A DNA stretch of 31,036 bases from Pseudomonadota bacterium (GTDB taxonomy: Bacteria; Pseudomonadota; Gammaproteobacteria; Burkholderiales; Burkholderiaceae_D): the NCBI GenBank assembly GCA_023392035.1, contig JAEVZY010000195.1, positions 1-31,036 of the forward strand, given 5' to 3'. Positions 1 to 6,720 of this stretch are shown in pieces. The notes under the pieces were generated by a model. That model made no database searches. It saw only the letters and a program-made list of their open reading frames with translations, and was not told the DNA's origin. Position 1 is the stretch's first letter, and each line of letters begins with the position of its first letter. The translations under genes were made by a program, and so were the position numbers.

Positions 1-896
1 TAGTTGGGCAGCACGCGGCCGTTATACACGCGGGTGGTGATCACCACCGGCACGTTCTTCGACAGGGCGTACTTCACGGCTTCGTACATCTGCATGTTCA
101 TGTTGCCCATGCCCAGGGCCTGCACCACGATGCCCTTGACGCCGCGATCCACGGCATTGCGCAAGGCCGTGCCATCCACACCGCCGTAGGTGGCGATGAT
201 CTCGACTTCCGGCATCTTCTCGGCACGAATGGCGATGTGCTGGCGACGCGCCGGAATGCTGGCGAACATCACGCGATCAGGATAGACCTCGCCGATCAGG
301 CCGAACTCACCCGAGTTGAAGGTCTCGACATTGGCGGTATGGGTCTTGCGCACATAGCGGGCGCCGTTGATCTGGTTGTTCATGGCCAGCATCACGCCCT
401 TGTCCTTCGACTGCGCATCGACCGCAATGCGCACCGCATTGAGCAGGTTGCGCGGACCGTCGAAGTCCGAGGCCGAGGCATTGCGCTGGGCGCCGATCAC
501 CACCACCGGCTTGCTCGACTTGACCGTCAGGTCCAGCCAGAAGGCGGTTTCTTCCAGGGTGTCGGTGCCGTGCGAGACGATCACGCCCGACACTTCCGGA
601 CGGTCCAGCGCCGCCTGCACTGCCTTGGTCAGCTGGATCCAGCGCGGCGGGTCCATGTAGTCGGACGGCACGTTGGAAAGATTGTTGACCTGGATGGAGG
701 CGTAGTTGCCCACGTCCGGCACGGTGGCCAGCAGGTCTTCACCCGAGATGGCCGGCACCGGCGCCTTCTTCACCGGATCGATCTTCATGGCGATGGTGCC
801 GCCGGTGGCGATGAACTGTACCACCGGCTTGTTCTGGGCAAAGGCGCTGCTGGCGGCCAGCAAGGCCAGGCCAAGGATTGCCTGCTTGAATTTCAT
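1..896 (-). CDS. ansB: Periplasmic (type II) L-asparaginase, 3' end cut by the window
   Basis: Hydrolyses L-asparagine (often also glutamine) to the acid and ammonia, in the periplasm. About 298 codons are visible; the C-terminus lies outside the window. The start has a good Shine-Dalgarno (GGAGA, 7 nt before ATG). Residues 1-20 form a typical Sec signal peptide ending AFA, before QNKP. The family motifs are present: ATGGTIA (catalytic Thr34) and HGTDTLEET (Thr111-Asp112). A Lys at about residue 184 in VRKTHTANV corresponds to the catalytic Lys of E. coli AnsB. The gene is divergent from the Rieske oxygenase cluster. Family assignment is firm; the type II call rests on the signal peptide. Confidence 0.93.
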   Translation of the reverse strand, partial: MKFKQAILGLALLAASSAFAQNKPVVQFIATGGTIAMKIDPVKKAPVPAISGEDLLATVPDVGNYASIQVNNLSNVPSDYMDPPRWIQLTKAVQAALDRPEVSGVIVSHGTDTLEETAFWLDLTVKSSKPVVVIGAQRNASASDFDGPRNLLNAVRIAVDAQSKDKGVMLAMNNQINGARYVRKTHTANVETFNSGEFGLIGEVYPDRVMFASIPARRQHIAIRAEKMPEVEIIATYGGVDGTALRNAVDRGVKGIVVQALGMGNMNMQMYEAVKYALSKNVPVVITTRVYNGRVLPN

Positions 897-1161
897 GTGT
901 GCTTCTCCGTTCTTTATTGTTATGCCGAAAACCCGGCGCGAAGATTCTACAGGGCAACAGCGCGCGGACAAGCAAAAATGGAAATGCCGTCGAGCCCAGG
1001 CGCGCCGCGGGCCGGCGCCGAGCGCAGAGGCGTAAATTGCCAAGCCGCCAGCGCGCTGGACAGCGCCCCCATTTGCCCCTAAACTTTGGATACAGAGTTC
1101 AGAGTACAGAATGCAAAGCTAGAAGATTCCCCATTTCACAAACGCGAGGAGACCGATCCGG
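897..1161. other. Divergent intergenic region, asparaginase / Rieske cluster
   Basis: This 265-bp stretch has no convincing gene. It holds the asparaginase promoter on the left. Near 1090-1112, towards the Rieske gene, there is a run of imperfect ACAGA/TCAGA repeats that could be a regulator site. I could not fix a convincing -35/-10 pair for the Rieske gene. A Shine-Dalgarno (GAGGAGA) sits just before its ATG. Confidence 0.4.
944..971 (-). promoter_or_regulatory. Candidate sigma-70 promoter of the asparaginase gene
   Basis: On the minus strand, TTGTCC (966-971) and TAGAAT (944-949) are separated by 16 bp, about 48 nt upstream of the asparaginase ATG. Both hexamers are close to consensus. 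The call is by pattern only. Confidence 0.45.
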
Positions 1162-2700
1162 ATGAACACGCGCGACAAGAACGCCCCTCTGCCAGAGGCG
1201 CGGGAGAAGAAGCTGATCCCCTATGGCGGCTACTACCAGAACCAGGTGCCGGCGCACGATCCGGAATTGACCGAGACCGGCCCCGGCACGCCGCTGGGCG
1301 AGTACATGCGGCGCTTCTGGCATCCGGTGTGCATGGCGATCGAGCTGACCGACACCCCGCGCTACCTGAAAATCCTGGGCGAGGAACTGGTGGCTTTCCG
1401 CGACGGCAGCGGCCGCATCGGCGTCCTGCATGCGCATTGCGTGCACCGCGGCGCCTCGCTGGAATACGGCAAGATCGAACAGCACGGCATCTCCTGCTGC
1501 TATCACGGCATGCAATTCGACGTCGACGGCACCTGCCTGCGCGTGCCTTTCCCGGCTGGGGAGGAAGTCGATGGTGAACGCTACCGCTGCTCGATCCGCC
1601 AGGGCGCCTACAAGGCCTTCGAGCGCCACGGCCTGGTGTTCGCCTACATGGGGCCGCCGGAACAGGAGCCGCCTTTCCCCGAATGGGAAGGCAATTTCAC
1701 CGTGGCTGAAGGCGACGAGCTGGTCCCCTACAGCAACTTCCAGCACTGCAACTGGCTGCAGGTGCAGGACAACGCCGCCGACAACTACCACACCATGGCC
1801 CTGCACGCGAAGCGCCAGGTGACCGGCGAACACTACCAGGGCACCACCTTCGACGAAGTCGGCGCCGCCTCGATGGAAGTGCCGCCCGACATGCATTTCG
1901 TGCCGGTGCAGGGCGGACGCAGCCTGGCCTGCTCGGGCGCGCGCCGCGCCGACGACGGCCACATGTTCATTCGCGTGCAGCACCAGGTGCTGCCCAACCT
2001 AAGCCTGCACGCCTACACCTCGGAAGACGGCAAGCAGAAGAAGCTGTTCTCGCGCTTCCACATGATCCGCTGGACGGTGCCGGTGGACGACCACAACAGC
2101 AAGATGATCGGCTGGCGCGTGATGGGCCCCGGCATCGACACCCGCGGCGTGTGCGACAAGGCGCTGGTCGGCTACGAGAGCATCGACTTCCTTGAAGGCC
2201 AGGTGGCGATGCGCCGCCCCGAGCGCTTCGGCAAGTACAAGCTGGAAGACCTGCCGCCGATTCCGCCCAATCACCGCGAGCGCGCCAACTACAAGGATTG
2301 CCAGTACGCGCCGGGCGACTATGAAGCCATCATCAGCCAGCGGCCGATTGCGGTGCATGCGCTGGAGAATCCGACCAAGTTCGACGCCGGCCTCTACATG
2401 TTCCGCAAGCTCTTGCGCGATGCGGTGCGCGGCGCCAATCCGCAAGCGGGACCGGAGCAGTTTGCCGAGTGGCTGCGCGAGAACGCCGGTGCGCCCAACA
2501 GCTATTGCTCGGGCAATGTGTTCGACCTGCCCATCGGCCGCACCACGGAAGAAGAAGTCACGCTGCGACGCCATCTGGCCAAGCAGGTGGTGGCCATCCT
2601 CACCGCCGCCGAAGGCATGAAAGGGCCTGAACGCGCGGCGCATGTGAAAGAGAAGATGGAAGCGCTGCAGCAGGAAGTGCTGGCAAGGAGACATGCATGA
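1162..2700 (+). CDS. Rieske [2Fe-2S] ring-hydroxylating oxygenase, catalytic subunit
   Basis: Oxygenase component of a Rieske non-heme iron system, probably acting on an aromatic or related organic substrate in the cytosol. The N-terminal Rieske domain has the full cluster ligand set: Cys93-x-His95 and Cys112-x2-His115. The catalytic domain shows the mononuclear iron motif around 203-215, DNAADNYHTMALH, with His210 and His215 as likely ligands and Asp207 as the likely bridging Asp to the Rieske centre. The 512-aa length and single-component layout suggest the phthalate-4,5-dioxygenase-like (alpha-only) group. Its TGA overlaps the ATG of the downstream ferredoxin (ATGA), so the two are probably translationally coupled. 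The substrate is not determinable from sequence. Confidence 0.93.
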   Translation: MNTRDKNAPLPEAREKKLIPYGGYYQNQVPAHDPELTETGPGTPLGEYMRRFWHPVCMAIELTDTPRYLKILGEELVAFRDGSGRIGVLHAHCVHRGASLEYGKIEQHGISCCYHGMQFDVDGTCLRVPFPAGEEVDGERYRCSIRQGAYKAFERHGLVFAYMGPPEQEPPFPEWEGNFTVAEGDELVPYSNFQHCNWLQVQDNAADNYHTMALHAKRQVTGEHYQGTTFDEVGAASMEVPPDMHFVPVQGGRSLACSGARRADDGHMFIRVQHQVLPNLSLHAYTSEDGKQKKLFSRFHMIRWTVPVDDHNSKMIGWRVMGPGIDTRGVCDKALVGYESIDFLEGQVAMRRPERFGKYKLEDLPPIPPNHRERANYKDCQYAPGDYEAIISQRPIAVHALENPTKFDAGLYMFRKLLRDAVRGANPQAGPEQFAEWLRENAGAPNSYCSGNVFDLPIGRTTEEEVTLRRHLAKQVVAILTAAEGMKGPERAAHVKEKMEALQQEVLARRHA

Positions 2701-2975
2701 ACGCAGTGGTGGAAAGCTTTACCGTCAAGCTGGCCAAAAGCGGCCAGGCGATCGAAGTCGGGCCGGACCAGAGCATCGTCGAGGCGCTGGAAGATGCGGG
2801 CGTGATCGTGCCCACCTCCTGCCTGGCCGGCCTGTGTGCCACCTGCATGACGCACTTTGTGGAAGGCGAGGTAGAGCACAACGATTGCATTTTGTCGGAC
2901 GAGGAAAAACAGACTTGCCTGACCCCTTGCGTCTCGCGCGCCCGGTCCGGTAGCACTCTCGTGCTCGACCTGTAA
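2697..2975 (+). CDS. Stand-alone plant-type [2Fe-2S] ferredoxin resembling the C-terminal domain of phthalate dioxygenase reductase
   Basis: A 92-aa electron carrier, presumably feeding electrons to the adjacent Rieske oxygenase. Cluster ligands are Cys42-x4-Cys47-x2-Cys50 and a distal Cys, most likely Cys78 in LTPCVSRA. The phrases ILSDEEK and CVSRARSGSTLVLDL are hallmarks of the ferredoxin domain at the end of PDR/VanB-type reductases. The FMN and NAD domains that normally precede it are absent: the protein starts directly with the ferredoxin fold, and the preceding sequence is the oxygenase. An NAD(P)H reductase must therefore come from elsewhere. The ATG overlaps the oxygenase stop. Confidence 0.92.
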   Translation: MNAVVESFTVKLAKSGQAIEVGPDQSIVEALEDAGVIVPTSCLAGLCATCMTHFVEGEVEHNDCILSDEEKQTCLTPCVSRARSGSTLVLDL

Positions 2976-3001
2976 ATTGAACCGAATCTGGAGGAGACAC
3001 C

Positions 3002-3835
3002 ATGCTGGACAAAGTAAAGCCGGAAACCGTCATGAAACAGAACATCTCGATCTACCAGCCCAAGCAGCAGGGCCTGATCTATCCAGAGGTTCCCAGCTTC
3101 GACAGCTTTGAAGCCGAGCGCCGGCATCGCAAGGAGCGGCTGGTGGCCGCCTGCCGCGCCTTTGCCCTGCACAACCTGGACTATGGCTTCGCCGGCCACC
3201 TGACGATTCGCGACCCCGAGCATCCCGAGCTGTACTGGACCAATCCGATGTGCGTGCATTTCACCCAGGTGAAAATGTCCAACCTGATCCTGGTGGACCA
3301 CAAGGGCACGGTGGTGGAAGGCCGGCATGCGGTGAACCGCGCCGGCTTCGTGCTGCACGCCGCCGTGCACGACGCCCATCCCGACATCGTCGCCATGTGC
3401 CACGCGCACACGGTGTACGGCACCGCCTTCGCCTCGCTTGGCCGGCCGCTGGACCCGATCTCGCAGGATGCGGCCGCCTTCTTCGAAGACCATGTGGTGA
3501 TCCGCGATGAAGCCGGGCAGGTGGCGGTGGAAGAGAAGGCCGGGATGTCGGTCTGCGATTCCTTCAAGGGCGTGAAAGCCGCGATCCATCAGAACCACGG
3601 CTTGTTCACCTGCAGCCGGCACAGCATCGAAGCGGCCGCCTTCTGGTTCATCGCGCTGGAACGTTGCTGCCAGCAGCAGTTGCTGGTGGAGGCCACCGGC
3701 ATCAAGCCGGTGATGGTGCCGCCGGAGCGCTCGCGTTACAGCCGCGAGCATGTCGGCTCGGAATACATCGGCTGGCTGCACTTCCAGCCGATCTGGGAGC
3801 AGTTGAAGGAAACCCAGCCCGACATGTTCGCTTGA
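3002..3835 (+). CDS. Class II aldolase/adducin family protein
   Basis: A 277-aa metal-dependent enzyme of the aldolase class II/adducin fold, with a strong Shine-Dalgarno (GGAGGAG) ahead of the chosen ATG. Zinc ligands are visible as His134-x-His136 (CHAHTVYG) and His199 (HQNHG). By eye, the position of the catalytic Glu of fuculose-phosphate aldolase (E73) is not Glu, as in adducin-like members, so the reaction could be a decarboxylation, dehydration or retro-aldol step. It lies 26 bp after the ferredoxin gene on the same strand, so it probably acts on a product of, or in the same pathway as, the Rieske oxygenase. Substrate unknown. Confidence 0.88.
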   Translation: MLDKVKPETVMKQNISIYQPKQQGLIYPEVPSFDSFEAERRHRKERLVAACRAFALHNLDYGFAGHLTIRDPEHPELYWTNPMCVHFTQVKMSNLILVDHKGTVVEGRHAVNRAGFVLHAAVHDAHPDIVAMCHAHTVYGTAFASLGRPLDPISQDAAAFFEDHVVIRDEAGQVAVEEKAGMSVCDSFKGVKAAIHQNHGLFTCSRHSIEAAAFWFIALERCCQQQLLVEATGIKPVMVPPERSRYSREHVGSEYIGWLHFQPIWEQLKETQPDMFA

Positions 3836-3860
3836 TTGGCTTGCGGGGATTTGCTTGAGC

Positions 3861-3898
3861 GCGTATCGAGGCGCTTGTCGAAGCGCTCATCGATACGC
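3861..3898. promoter_or_regulatory. Long imperfect palindrome in the GntR-gene promoter region
   Basis: The arms are GCGTATCGA (3861-3869) plus GCGCTT (3871-3876), and AAGCGC (3881-3886) plus TCGATACGC (3890-3898), with loop GTCG. There is no T-tract, so it is unlikely to be a terminator. It overlaps the tandem 12-bp repeats and lies just upstream of the TATACT -10 box at 3912-3917, which points to an operator, perhaps for autoregulation by the GntR protein. Confidence 0.55.
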
Positions 3899-3911
3899 TC
3901 ATCGATACGCG
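3864..3911. repeat. Four tandem 12-bp repeats upstream of the GntR gene
   Basis: The units are TATCGAGGCGCT, TGTCGAAGCGCT, CATCGATACGCT and CATCGATACGCG. The last two differ at one base; the first two are degenerate. The array ends directly against the TATACT hexamer, so it covers the -35 region of the probable promoter. Confidence 0.8.
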
Positions 3912-3941
3912 TATACTGGGGCCTTCCATTTCGATCCGCCC

Positions 3942-4619
3942 ATGCTGAAGCTCGCCAAAGTCCAGAGCCGTCCCGATTTCGTCGACGAGGTCTACAAGAC
4001 CTTGCTTGACGCCATCAGCGATGGCTCGCTCGCCCCCGGCACCCGCATCACCCAGGAAGAAATTGCCGAGCAGTTGAACGTCTCGCGTTCGCCGGTTCTG
4101 CAAGCCCTGCGCCTGTTGAAGAAAGACGGCCTGGTACAGGATGCGCCGGGGCGCGGCTTGCTGGTGGCCACGCTCGACCCCAACTGGATCGGCAACCTCT
4201 ACCAGGTGCGCGGCGCGCTGGACGCGCTGGCGGCGGGTCTTGCGGCCGAAAAGAAAGCCGACATTCCGGCCGAGCTGATCAAGAAAGGCCGCAAGGCCGC
4301 GGCCGGCGACGATGTGAAGGCCATGGTCGACGCCGACATTGCCTTTCATCGCGCCATCTACGAAGCCTCCGGCAATCCCCTGATCGTGGAGACGGCGCAA
4401 TTGCACTGGGTGCATCTGCGGCGCGTGATGGGCGCGGTGCTGCGCCTGTCGCCCCAGCGCGGCACGCTGTGGGACGAGCACGAAAAAATGGCCAAGGCCA
4501 TCAGAAGCGGCAATGCCAGCCTGGCGCGCGAACTGTCGGAACAGCATGCGCAGGCGGCGCGCGAGAACCTGTTGCAGCATCTGCAAAGCGCGCTGGAAAC
4601 CGGCACGGCCAGCGCCTGA
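3942..4619 (+). CDS. GntR family (FadR/FCD subfamily) transcriptional regulator
   Basis: A 225-aa DNA-binding regulator. Residues of about 10-75 form the GntR winged helix, with the characteristic run ITQEEIAEQLNVSRSPVLQALRLLKKDGLV. The rest is an all-helical FCD ligand-binding domain, with metal-site-type residues in the DADIAFHRAIYEASGNP segment (Asp and His). I chose the ATG at 3942 because it follows the TATACT box at a sensible distance. An upstream TTG at 3855 would add a low-complexity tail translated from the repeat array. It follows the Rieske/ferredoxin/aldolase genes on the same strand and probably regulates them and itself. Ligand unknown. Confidence 0.9.
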   Translation: MLKLAKVQSRPDFVDEVYKTLLDAISDGSLAPGTRITQEEIAEQLNVSRSPVLQALRLLKKDGLVQDAPGRGLLVATLDPNWIGNLYQVRGALDALAAGLAAEKKADIPAELIKKGRKAAAGDDVKAMVDADIAFHRAIYEASGNPLIVETAQLHWVHLRRVMGAVLRLSPQRGTLWDEHEKMAKAIRSGNASLARELSEQHAQAARENLLQHLQSALETGTASA

Positions 4620-4664
4620 AGCGGCTGGCGCTCGCCGCCCGAACCAACAGGATGGAAGGCGCGC

Positions 4665-4695
4665 TTGACCTTCCAGCGTTGGAAGCCTCTATCCT
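4665..4695 (+). promoter_or_regulatory. MerR/CueR-type metal-responsive promoter of the copper genes
   Basis: TTGACC (4665-4670) and TATCCT (4690-4695) are separated by 19 bp, the stretched spacing typical of MerR-family-activated promoters. The spacer carries the dyad CTTCCA-GCGT-TGGAAG (4670-4685), close to known CueR operators of the ACCTTCC...GGAAGGT type. It lies about 80 nt upstream of the first copper-cluster gene. No MerR-family gene is present in the window, so the regulator would act from elsewhere. Confidence 0.72.
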
Positions 4696-4740
4696 CCCGG
4701 CATCCTGGACCGCTTGACCTTATCCGTTGAGCGCGTGAGC

Positions 4741-4768
4741 TTGCGACGCAAACTTCCGAAGCTATACT
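4741..4768 (+). promoter_or_regulatory. Possible second promoter just before the His-rich copper protein gene
   Basis: TTGCGA (4741-4746), a 16-bp spacer and TATACT (4763-4768), ending 10 nt before the ATG. If used, the transcript would have almost no leader. I see no Shine-Dalgarno before this ATG, which fits a near-leaderless start. Confidence 0.4.
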
Positions 4769-4778
4769 AGCCAACATC

Positions 4779-5228
4779 ATGAAACCCTGGATCAAGACAT
4801 TGCTGCTTTGGCTTGTCATGGCCGCGCTGCCCCTGCAAGGGTTTGCCGCCGCCGTCCGGATTTCGTGCGCGCCCAGCCACCATGCCGCAGTCGCGACGGC
4901 GCATCAGCACGCCTTGCACGCTGAACACCAGCATCACGCACAGCACCAGCAACAGGCACAGCACCAGCATCACGCACAAGCCGGCCAGCACGCCGGCCAG
5001 GACCAGCAGGCAGAGCTTTCCGGCCCGTCTGCAAAGCTTGCCCATGACGGCAATACCAGCTGCAGCGCCTGCGCGGCCTGCTACCTGGGGGTGGCGATGA
5101 TGCCGCCGCTGTCGATCTTCCTTCCTTCGGCGCCGCCCTCCCAGGCGGTCCTGGTGTCTCCTCCTGAGCTTGTGCTCGGCTACGTTCCGCCGAACCTCGA
5201 GCGACCTCCCAGACACGCTTTCTCCTGA
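4779..5228 (+). CDS. Secreted His-rich protein, DUF2946-like, of a copper resistance cluster
   Basis: A 149-aa protein with an N-terminal signal peptide/anchor (residues 1-25, cleavage near GFAAA). A low-complexity His/Gln/Ala segment at 34-71 contains 13 His. A CSACAAC motif follows (Cys95, Cys98, Cys101), then a second hydrophobic stretch at about 102-117 and a Pro-rich tail with PPNLERPPR. Cys clusters, hydrophobic ends and this tail resemble DUF2946-type proteins often found beside copper efflux genes. The His and Cys content suggests periplasmic metal binding, but that is inference. It is first in line after the CueR-type promoter and is followed by a TolC-family protein and a multicopper oxidase. 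Confidence 0.75.
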   Translation: MKPWIKTLLLWLVMAALPLQGFAAAVRISCAPSHHAAVATAHQHALHAEHQHHAQHQQQAQHQHHAQAGQHAGQDQQAELSGPSAKLAHDGNTSCSACAACYLGVAMMPPLSIFLPSAPPSQAVLVSPPELVLGYVPPNLERPPRHAFS

Positions 5229-5320
5229 TCGTTGACGGCTGAGTTGCGGCAGACCACTGCCGGGACTGGCCGACGCCAGCGTGCCTGCGCACGCGCTATC
5301 CCACCGATTTCGAGGAAACG

Positions 5321-6703
5321 ATGCTCACCCTTTCACGGCCCACGGCCGCGGCGCTGGCTTTGCTGCTGGCTGGCTGCGCCAGCTTTTCGCAGGATGGCGG
5401 ACTCGACCGCGTATCAGAACTGACGCGCGAGCGGATCGGCCAGCCGGTTGCAAAGGCTCCCGCGCCGTCGCGCGTGGCGCAAATCCTGGCCCAGCCGCTC
5501 ACCCCCGATTCCGCCGTTGAACTGGCGCTCCTGAACAATCGCGCTTTGCAAGCCTCGCTCGCCGAGCTTCGGATTGCCGAAGCCGACCTGGTGCAGGCCG
5601 GCAGGATGCGCAATCCCGGCTTCAGCTTCAGCCGCCTGCGCACTGGCGAAGACCTGGAAATCGACCGCGGCATTTTCCTTGAGCTGGGCAGCCTGATCAC
5701 GATGCCGCTGCGGCAAGCGGTGCAACAGCGCCGGTTCGAGCGGGCCCAGCTGGTCGCCGCCGGCAATGTGCTGAACCTGGCGGCCGAGGTGCGCCGAGCG
5801 TATTTCAATGCCATCGCTGCGCGCCAGTCGGTGCTCTACCTGTCGCAGGTGGTCGATGCCGCCGAAGCCGGCGCCGAACTGGGCCGGCGTCTGGCGAAAG
5901 TGGGCAACTGGAGCCAGCTCGATGCAGCGCGCGAGCGCGCCTTTTACGCCGAGTCCACTGCGCAATTGGCGCGCACGCGCCAGAACGAAATCGCCACCCG
6001 CGAGCTGTTGACGCGCCTGCTCGGCCTGTCGGGAGAGGGCAGCAATTTCAGGCTGCCGGAGCGGCTGCCGGAGATCCCCAAAGCGCCGGACGAAATCCGC
6101 GACGCCGAAGTGCAGGCGATGGAACGCCGGCTCGACCTGCAGGTCGCCAGAAGCGAGACCGAAGCCACCGCACGCGCCCTCGGGCTGACCAATGCCACCC
6201 GCTTCGTCAACGTGCTGGAGCTGGGCTATATCAACAAGAGCGAGAGCGGCAAGCCGCGCGGCAATGGCTACGAAGTCGCCTTCGAAATCCCGATCTTCGA
6301 TTGGGGCACTGCGCGCAAGGCTCGCGCCGAAGCGATCTACATGCAATCGGTGCATGCGGCCGCCGATGCCGCCATCCGCGCCCGTTCGCAGGTGCGCGAG
6401 TCCTACGCGGCCTATCGCAGCACGTATGACGTCGCCAGGCACTATCGCGACGAGGTGGTCCCCCTGCGCAAGCGGATTTCCGAGGAACTGCTGCTGCGCT
6501 ACAACGGCATGCTGGTCAGCACCTTCGAATTGCTGGCCGACGCCCGTGAACAGGTCGGCGCGGTCAGTGCCGCCATCGAAGCGCAGCGCGACTTCTGGGT
6601 GGCGCAGACCAATCTGCAGGCCGCCATCAGCGGCACCGGCAGTGTTGCGGCCGGGATGGCGACGCGCCAGGCGAGCGTCAGCTACACCTCGGCTGGGCAC
6701 TGA
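5321..6703 (+). CDS. TolC family outer-membrane lipoprotein of the copper cluster
   Basis: A 460-aa outer-membrane channel component. The short signal peptide has a lipobox LAGC with Cys19 as the probable lipidated residue. The rest has the helical, Ala/Glu/Arg-rich, internally duplicated layout of TolC/OEP proteins. Examples are SAVELALLNNRALQASLAEL in the first half and FEIPIFDWGTARKARAEA in the second. The start follows a GAGGAAACG ribosome site. It is separated by only 17 bp from the multicopper oxidase, so the two are co-transcribed. No CusA/CusB-type inner-membrane pump is present here. It may work with a pump elsewhere or as part of a CopA/CopB-like oxidase system. Confidence 0.87.
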   Translation: MLTLSRPTAAALALLLAGCASFSQDGGLDRVSELTRERIGQPVAKAPAPSRVAQILAQPLTPDSAVELALLNNRALQASLAELRIAEADLVQAGRMRNPGFSFSRLRTGEDLEIDRGIFLELGSLITMPLRQAVQQRRFERAQLVAAGNVLNLAAEVRRAYFNAIAARQSVLYLSQVVDAAEAGAELGRRLAKVGNWSQLDAARERAFYAESTAQLARTRQNEIATRELLTRLLGLSGEGSNFRLPERLPEIPKAPDEIRDAEVQAMERRLDLQVARSETEATARALGLTNATRFVNVLELGYINKSESGKPRGNGYEVAFEIPIFDWGTARKARAEAIYMQSVHAAADAAIRARSQVRESYAAYRSTYDVARHYRDEVVPLRKRISEELLLRYNGMLVSTFELLADAREQVGAVSAAIEAQRDFWVAQTNLQAAISGTGSVAAGMATRQASVSYTSAGH

Positions 6704-6720
6704 ATAAAGGAAGACGAAAA

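Noticed and set aside
3855..3941. Upstream TTG start extending the GntR protein
   Set aside because: The extension is translated from the 12-bp repeat array and would lie upstream of the TATACT box; regulators of this family begin near the chosen ATG.
4621..4638. GCGGC/GCCGC hairpin after the GntR gene as a terminator
   Set aside because: Short stem, no T-tract; such matches are frequent in GC-rich DNA.
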